Source of the DNA: Candidatus Sulfotelmatobacter sp.
GTDB taxonomy: Bacteria > Acidobacteriota > Terriglobia > Terriglobales > Acidobacteriaceae
Direction: 5' to 3'
Length of the DNA: 8,158 nucleotides
Assembly: GCA_030037575.1 (NCBI GenBank)
Contig: JASHRB010000148.1
Coordinates: forward strand, 1 to 8,158
Under the pieces are notes generated by a model. The model saw nothing but the letters and a program-made list of their open reading frames with translations. It ran no database searches and was not told the origin of the DNA. Positions 5,990-8,158 of the stretch are shown in pieces; positions within the stretch are counted from its first letter, which is position 1; each line of letters starts with the position of its first letter. The position numbers were made by a program, and so were the translations under genes.

Positions 5990-7708
5990 ATGTCTCAACC
6001 GGTGACCAGCGAAGCCCTCCCCATGCCTGAAACCTCCAACCCGAAACCGGCCGATGAAATTCCGATTTCGGCCTCGGGTCATCGCTCGAGGCAACGGGCT
6101 CCCAACGGGACGTCCGCCTCTCCCCGGACGGCCGCGCAGGCCGGCATCGGGAGCGAGGGCGCTCGCCCAAGCTTGGCGGAGCCCCCCACCGAAGTCTTTG
6201 CCGTCTACGGCGTGGAGCCGGAGATTCAGGCTTACGCCATGGCAAAATACTCGCGGTCGGCTTTGTCGATGAAGGAATCTCTGCGCGAAATCAATTCCCA
6301 AAAGGCGGAAAAGTTTCTCAACACTTTTTATTTTCAGTACGGCCATCGATCGATTGCCGACCTGGCGCACATGGCGTTGGCGATCGAGCGGTTGTCGATC
6401 TTGGCGGCGATCGAAGTCGCCGATGAGCAGCGCCGGGATGGACAGGAGCGCTCGACGCGCTATCAGGATTTCAAGAAAAGCGGATATTACCTCCCTGATT
6501 TTGGCGCCGACACAGAAACGCGCCGGCTCTACTCCGAGACGCTGGACTTTCTTTTCAGCGAGTACGAAGCGCTTTCCGCGCACATGACCAATTACCTCAT
6601 GAGCATCACGCCGAAGCCTGCCGACATGAGGCCGGAGCCGTACGAACGCACCCTGAAGGCGCGGGCTTTCGACATCACGCGATATTTGCTGCCGCTGGCC
6701 ACGAATACTTCGCTCGGCGAAATCGTGAACGCGCGCACCCTGGAAATGCAGGTGGCGCATTTGCTTTCGCACCCGCATAAAGAAGTGCGGCAATTGGGAG
6801 AATCGTTGAAAAAGGCCGCCACTTCTGCAGCCTACAACGCAAATTCAGATTCGCTTGCGGATTTGGTTTCCGAGATTAAGACGGTGAACCCCGCGCTGGG
6901 GGCTCGCGCCGAACGAGAATTGCTGCGCGAAATCCGGGTCGCGCCTACGCTCGTGAAGTATGCCGATCCCAATCCCTATGAGATCGAAACTCGCCGCGAG
7001 TTGCGGCAAGCAGCGCAGGAGCTGATGGCCCACGAGCAGCTCGCGCCATCGAAGACGATTGTCGATCTGCTCGACGAAGAGCCGCTCGAAGTGGAGATTG
7101 CGACCACTTTGCTTTACCAGCATTGCCATTTTTCTTACCGCCAGATTCGGCAGGCAGTGCAGGTTGCCGGCGAGCGCCGCCGCCGCGAGGTCATCGATCG
7201 GGGGCTGCGGCATCGCGGCAAGCACGACGAAATGCTGCGCGCCTTCCGCGCCGGGCAGCAATTCCGCTTCGACATTCTCATGGATATCGGCGGCTTCCGC
7301 GACATGCACCGCCATCGCCGCTGCCTCCAAGTGATGCAACAATCGACCACACAGCATGGATACGAGATGTTGCTCGATCTGGAAGACGCCGGAGTACGCG
7401 ACCGGTTTGAATCGGCCATGCGGAGAGCACAAAGCGCGGTCAAAACAATTGCGGCTTCTCCTTCACCCCAGGCGGAAGAAAATTCGCAATACGCGATTCC
7501 GCTCGCCTTTAAAAAACGGGCGCTATTCAAAATGGATTTCGCTGAGGTCGCCTACATCTCCGAACTGCGCACCACCCCGGCGGGACATGTCTCCTATCGC
7601 AATGTGGCCTATGCCATGTACGAGGCCGTAGCGCGGAAATATCCCGCGTTGGCCAAGCACTTTCGCGTGCACGACGTGGCCGCGCCGGTGGATTTGCTGC
7701 AGCGGTGA
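5990..7708 (+). CDS. Tandem two-domain ThyX-like protein (flavin-dependent thymidylate synthase fold)
   Basis: This gene encodes 572 residues, more than twice a canonical ThyX (about 220-250). Domain 1 (about 67-285) has YGHRS (117-121), an active-site strand with QERSTRYQDF (152-161), YYLP, then LPLATNTSLGEIVNART (234-250) matching the canonical 'LPL...VNAR' region. Domain 2 (about 330-560) has FRDMHRHRRCLQVMQQST (437-453 region), AIPLAFKKR (502-510) and SELRTTPAGHVSYRNVAYAM (524-543). Canonical ThyX has RHR-x7-S followed by RY in one motif. Domain 1 keeps ERSxRY but has Asp-Glu-Gln in place of RHR; domain 2 keeps RHR but not SxRY. The first about 65 residues are disordered and include a palindrome-derived stretch. 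ATG at 5990 has no clear Shine-Dalgarno. Canonical ThyX methylates dUMP using FAD, NADPH and methylene-tetrahydrofolate; whether this protein does so is unknown. Confidence 0.88.
   Translation: MSQPVTSEALPMPETSNPKPADEIPISASGHRSRQRAPNGTSASPRTAAQAGIGSEGARPSLAEPPTEVFAVYGVEPEIQAYAMAKYSRSALSMKESLREINSQKAEKFLNTFYFQYGHRSIADLAHMALAIERLSILAAIEVADEQRRDGQERSTRYQDFKKSGYYLPDFGADTETRRLYSETLDFLFSEYEALSAHMTNYLMSITPKPADMRPEPYERTLKARAFDITRYLLPLATNTSLGEIVNARTLEMQVAHLLSHPHKEVRQLGESLKKAATSAAYNANSDSLADLVSEIKTVNPALGARAERELLREIRVAPTLVKYADPNPYEIETRRELRQAAQELMAHEQLAPSKTIVDLLDEEPLEVEIATTLLYQHCHFSYRQIRQAVQVAGERRRREVIDRGLRHRGKHDEMLRAFRAGQQFRFDILMDIGGFRDMHRHRRCLQVMQQSTTQHGYEMLLDLEDAGVRDRFESAMRRAQSAVKTIAASPSPQAEENSQYAIPLAFKKRALFKMDFAEVAYISELRTTPAGHVSYRNVAYAMYEAVARKYPALAKHFRVHDVAAPVDLLQR
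6111..6176. repeat. Palindrome-rich segment inside the N-terminus of the ThyX-like gene
   Basis: Four inverted repeats lie within 66 bases. CGTCCG (6111-6116) and CGGACG (6125-6130) flank an 8-base loop. GGCC (6130-6133) and GGCC (6139-6142) follow. GAGCG (6151-6155) and CGCTC (6160-6164) have an AGGG loop, overlapped by the alternative GGGCG/CGCCC (6157-6168). CCAAGCTTGG (6167-6176) is a perfect 10-bp palindrome. In the protein this is the Arg/Ala/Gly/Ser-rich tract around residues 41-63, just ahead of the conserved fold. It looks like a small mobile or REP-like palindromic element absorbed in frame; confirmation needs other copies in the genome. Confidence 0.4.
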
Positions 7709-7714
7709 ATTCCG

Positions 7715-7730
7715 GTGGCGGTGCCGCCGC
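7715..7730 (+). other. GC-rich hairpin just after the ThyX-like gene
   Basis: Seven bases past the stop codon, GTGGCG (7715-7720) can pair with CGCCGC (7725-7730) around a GTGC loop, with one wobble pair. The position suits a transcription terminator, but no T-run follows, so it may only stabilise the 3' end or act with another factor. Confidence 0.3.
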
Positions 7731-7738
7731 TCAAGGCT

Positions 7739-7760
7739 TGTCATTCTGAGCACAGCGAAG
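7739..7760. repeat. Partial copy of a dispersed intergenic repeat (GTCATTCTGAGC...AGCGAAG family)
   Basis: The stretch begins TTGTCATTCTGAGC and ends CAGCGAAG. This is the conserved core of a short repeat that occurs in many copies in intergenic regions of Acidobacteriota and some other phyla. Its reverse strand encodes the tell-tale spurious peptide FAVLRMT. After 7760 the usual continuation (AATCT or similar) is lost, so this copy is degenerate or truncated. It lies between the ThyX-like gene and recA. Confidence 0.5.
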
Positions 7761-7915
7761 TAGCGGTGCATTGGCTGTAACCCGGGTGCGCAGGTGCCAG
7801 TCGCGAGACTCTTCCGACCGCCAATGCGCAGTCTTCCGGACGACCTCCCATGGCCGGGGAAACTTTTCCACCTATATTTTTGCAAATTCGCCTTTTATTC
7901 GCTTCGTGGTGAATG

Positions 7916-7921
7916 TATAAT
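7916..7921 (+). promoter_or_regulatory. -10 box of the recA promoter
   Basis: A perfect TATAAT lies 52 bases upstream of the recA ATG in a locally AT-rich stretch (about 7861-7925). The -35 position at 17-base spacing (7893-7898, TTTTAT) is poor, so the promoter may depend on the -10 or on an activator. I see no GAAC/GTTC or CGAAC-type LexA site around it. Confidence 0.5.
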
Positions 7922-7928
7922 CCGGCCA

Positions 7929-7941
7929 GATTGATGCAATC
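7929..7941. promoter_or_regulatory. Inverted repeat GATTG-ATG-CAATC near the recA transcription start
   Basis: A perfect 5-bp dyad with a 3-base spacer lies 8-20 bases after the recA -10 box, at or just past the expected transcription start, and 32 bases before the start codon. It could be an operator for a damage-response repressor or only a chance dyad. Its sequence does not match the LexA boxes I know from Gammaproteobacteria, Firmicutes or Alphaproteobacteria. Confidence 0.3.
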
Positions 7942-7973
7942 GTGATTTCTACATTGCAAGGAGCCCCACTCCC

Positions 7974-8158
7974 ATGGCGGATGAACGCGGCAAGGCCATC
8001 GACCTGGCAGTCTCGCAAATTGAAAAGCAATTTGGCAAAGGCTCCATCATGCGGCTGGGGTCGAGAGAAGCGATCGTGCCGATTGCGGTGATCTCGACCG
8101 GGTCGATTTCCTTCGATGCGGCGCTGGGCGTGGGCGGCTTTCCGCGTGGGCGCGTGAT
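7974..8158 (+). CDS. recA: Recombinase RecA, N-terminal 61 residues (truncated by window edge)
   Basis: RecA forms ATP-dependent filaments on single-stranded DNA, drives homologous strand exchange, and in SOS-proficient bacteria triggers LexA cleavage. The visible N-terminal segment contains the oligomerisation helix [22 protein letters not shown] (residues 8-29) and the conserved [23 protein letters not shown] (39-61). The window stops a few codons before the Walker A loop is expected. ATG at 7974 is preceded by AAGGAG (7958-7963) at a 10-base spacing, a strong ribosome binding site. The family N-terminus fits this start. The upstream 265 bases hold its promoter, a dispersed repeat copy and no other gene. 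Confidence 0.97.
   Translation, partial: MADERGKAIDLAVSQIEKQFGKGSIMRLGSREAIVPIAVISTGSISFDAALGVGGFPRGRV

Noticed and set aside
5942..6793. A 283-codon open frame on the minus strand
   Set aside because: It is antisense to the ThyX-like gene, whose conserved motifs run through the whole region. Its composition is typical of a high-GC shadow frame.
7523..7885. A 120-codon open frame on the minus strand spanning the end of the ThyX-like gene
   Set aside because: It translates the dispersed repeat (FAVLRMT peptide) and antisense of the ThyX-like gene; a known type of spurious call.

Overview
The window looks like a chromosomal segment of an Acidobacteriota (Terriglobia-like) genome. This is an inference from three things: high-GC coding with long GC-rich shadow frames, a degenerate copy of the dispersed 'GTCATTCTGAGC...AGCGAAG' intergenic repeat common in such genomes, and the style of several proteins (a small XRE regulator, a protein with an MXAN_5187-type C-terminus, and a tandem ThyX-like protein). 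No phage, transposase, CRISPR array, rRNA or tRNA was seen.

Layout from left to right. purH (minus strand, C-terminus cut off by the window edge) encodes the bifunctional last enzyme of IMP synthesis. It has a plausible -10 box and a cluster of short direct repeats upstream. Pointing away from it is a small PilZ-like gene (plus). Convergent with that is a gene for a 208-residue protein of an uncharacterised family (minus). A roughly 230-bp intergenic stretch with strong potential for RNA secondary structure separates it from a small XRE-type regulator (minus).

Next comes a compact minus-strand operon of four genes read from the right: fabG (3-oxoacyl-ACP reductase), a GNAT acetyltransferase, a 63-residue single-pass membrane protein whose start overlaps the GNAT stop as ATGA, and an exported dienelactone-hydrolase-family protein. 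Its promoter has a perfect TATAAT -10 box. A 17-bp perfect inverted repeat overlaps the -35 position, inside the 120-bp divergent region shared with the next gene.

On the plus strand follows a 572-residue protein made of two ThyX-fold domains. Each domain keeps a different part of the canonical flavin-dependent thymidylate synthase active site, and this is the most interesting item in the window. Its N-terminus carries an in-frame stretch full of DNA palindromes. A similar palindrome-rich insertion sits inside purH. The window ends in the first 61 codons of recA, preceded by a strong ribosome binding site, a TATAAT box and a short inverted repeat.

The genes mostly serve core functions: purine synthesis, fatty-acid elongation, possibly thymidylate or flavin chemistry, and recombination. 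They do not form one dedicated pathway. The novelty lies in the tandem ThyX-like protein, the unexplained structured intergenic region, the in-frame palindromic insertions and the candidate operators.
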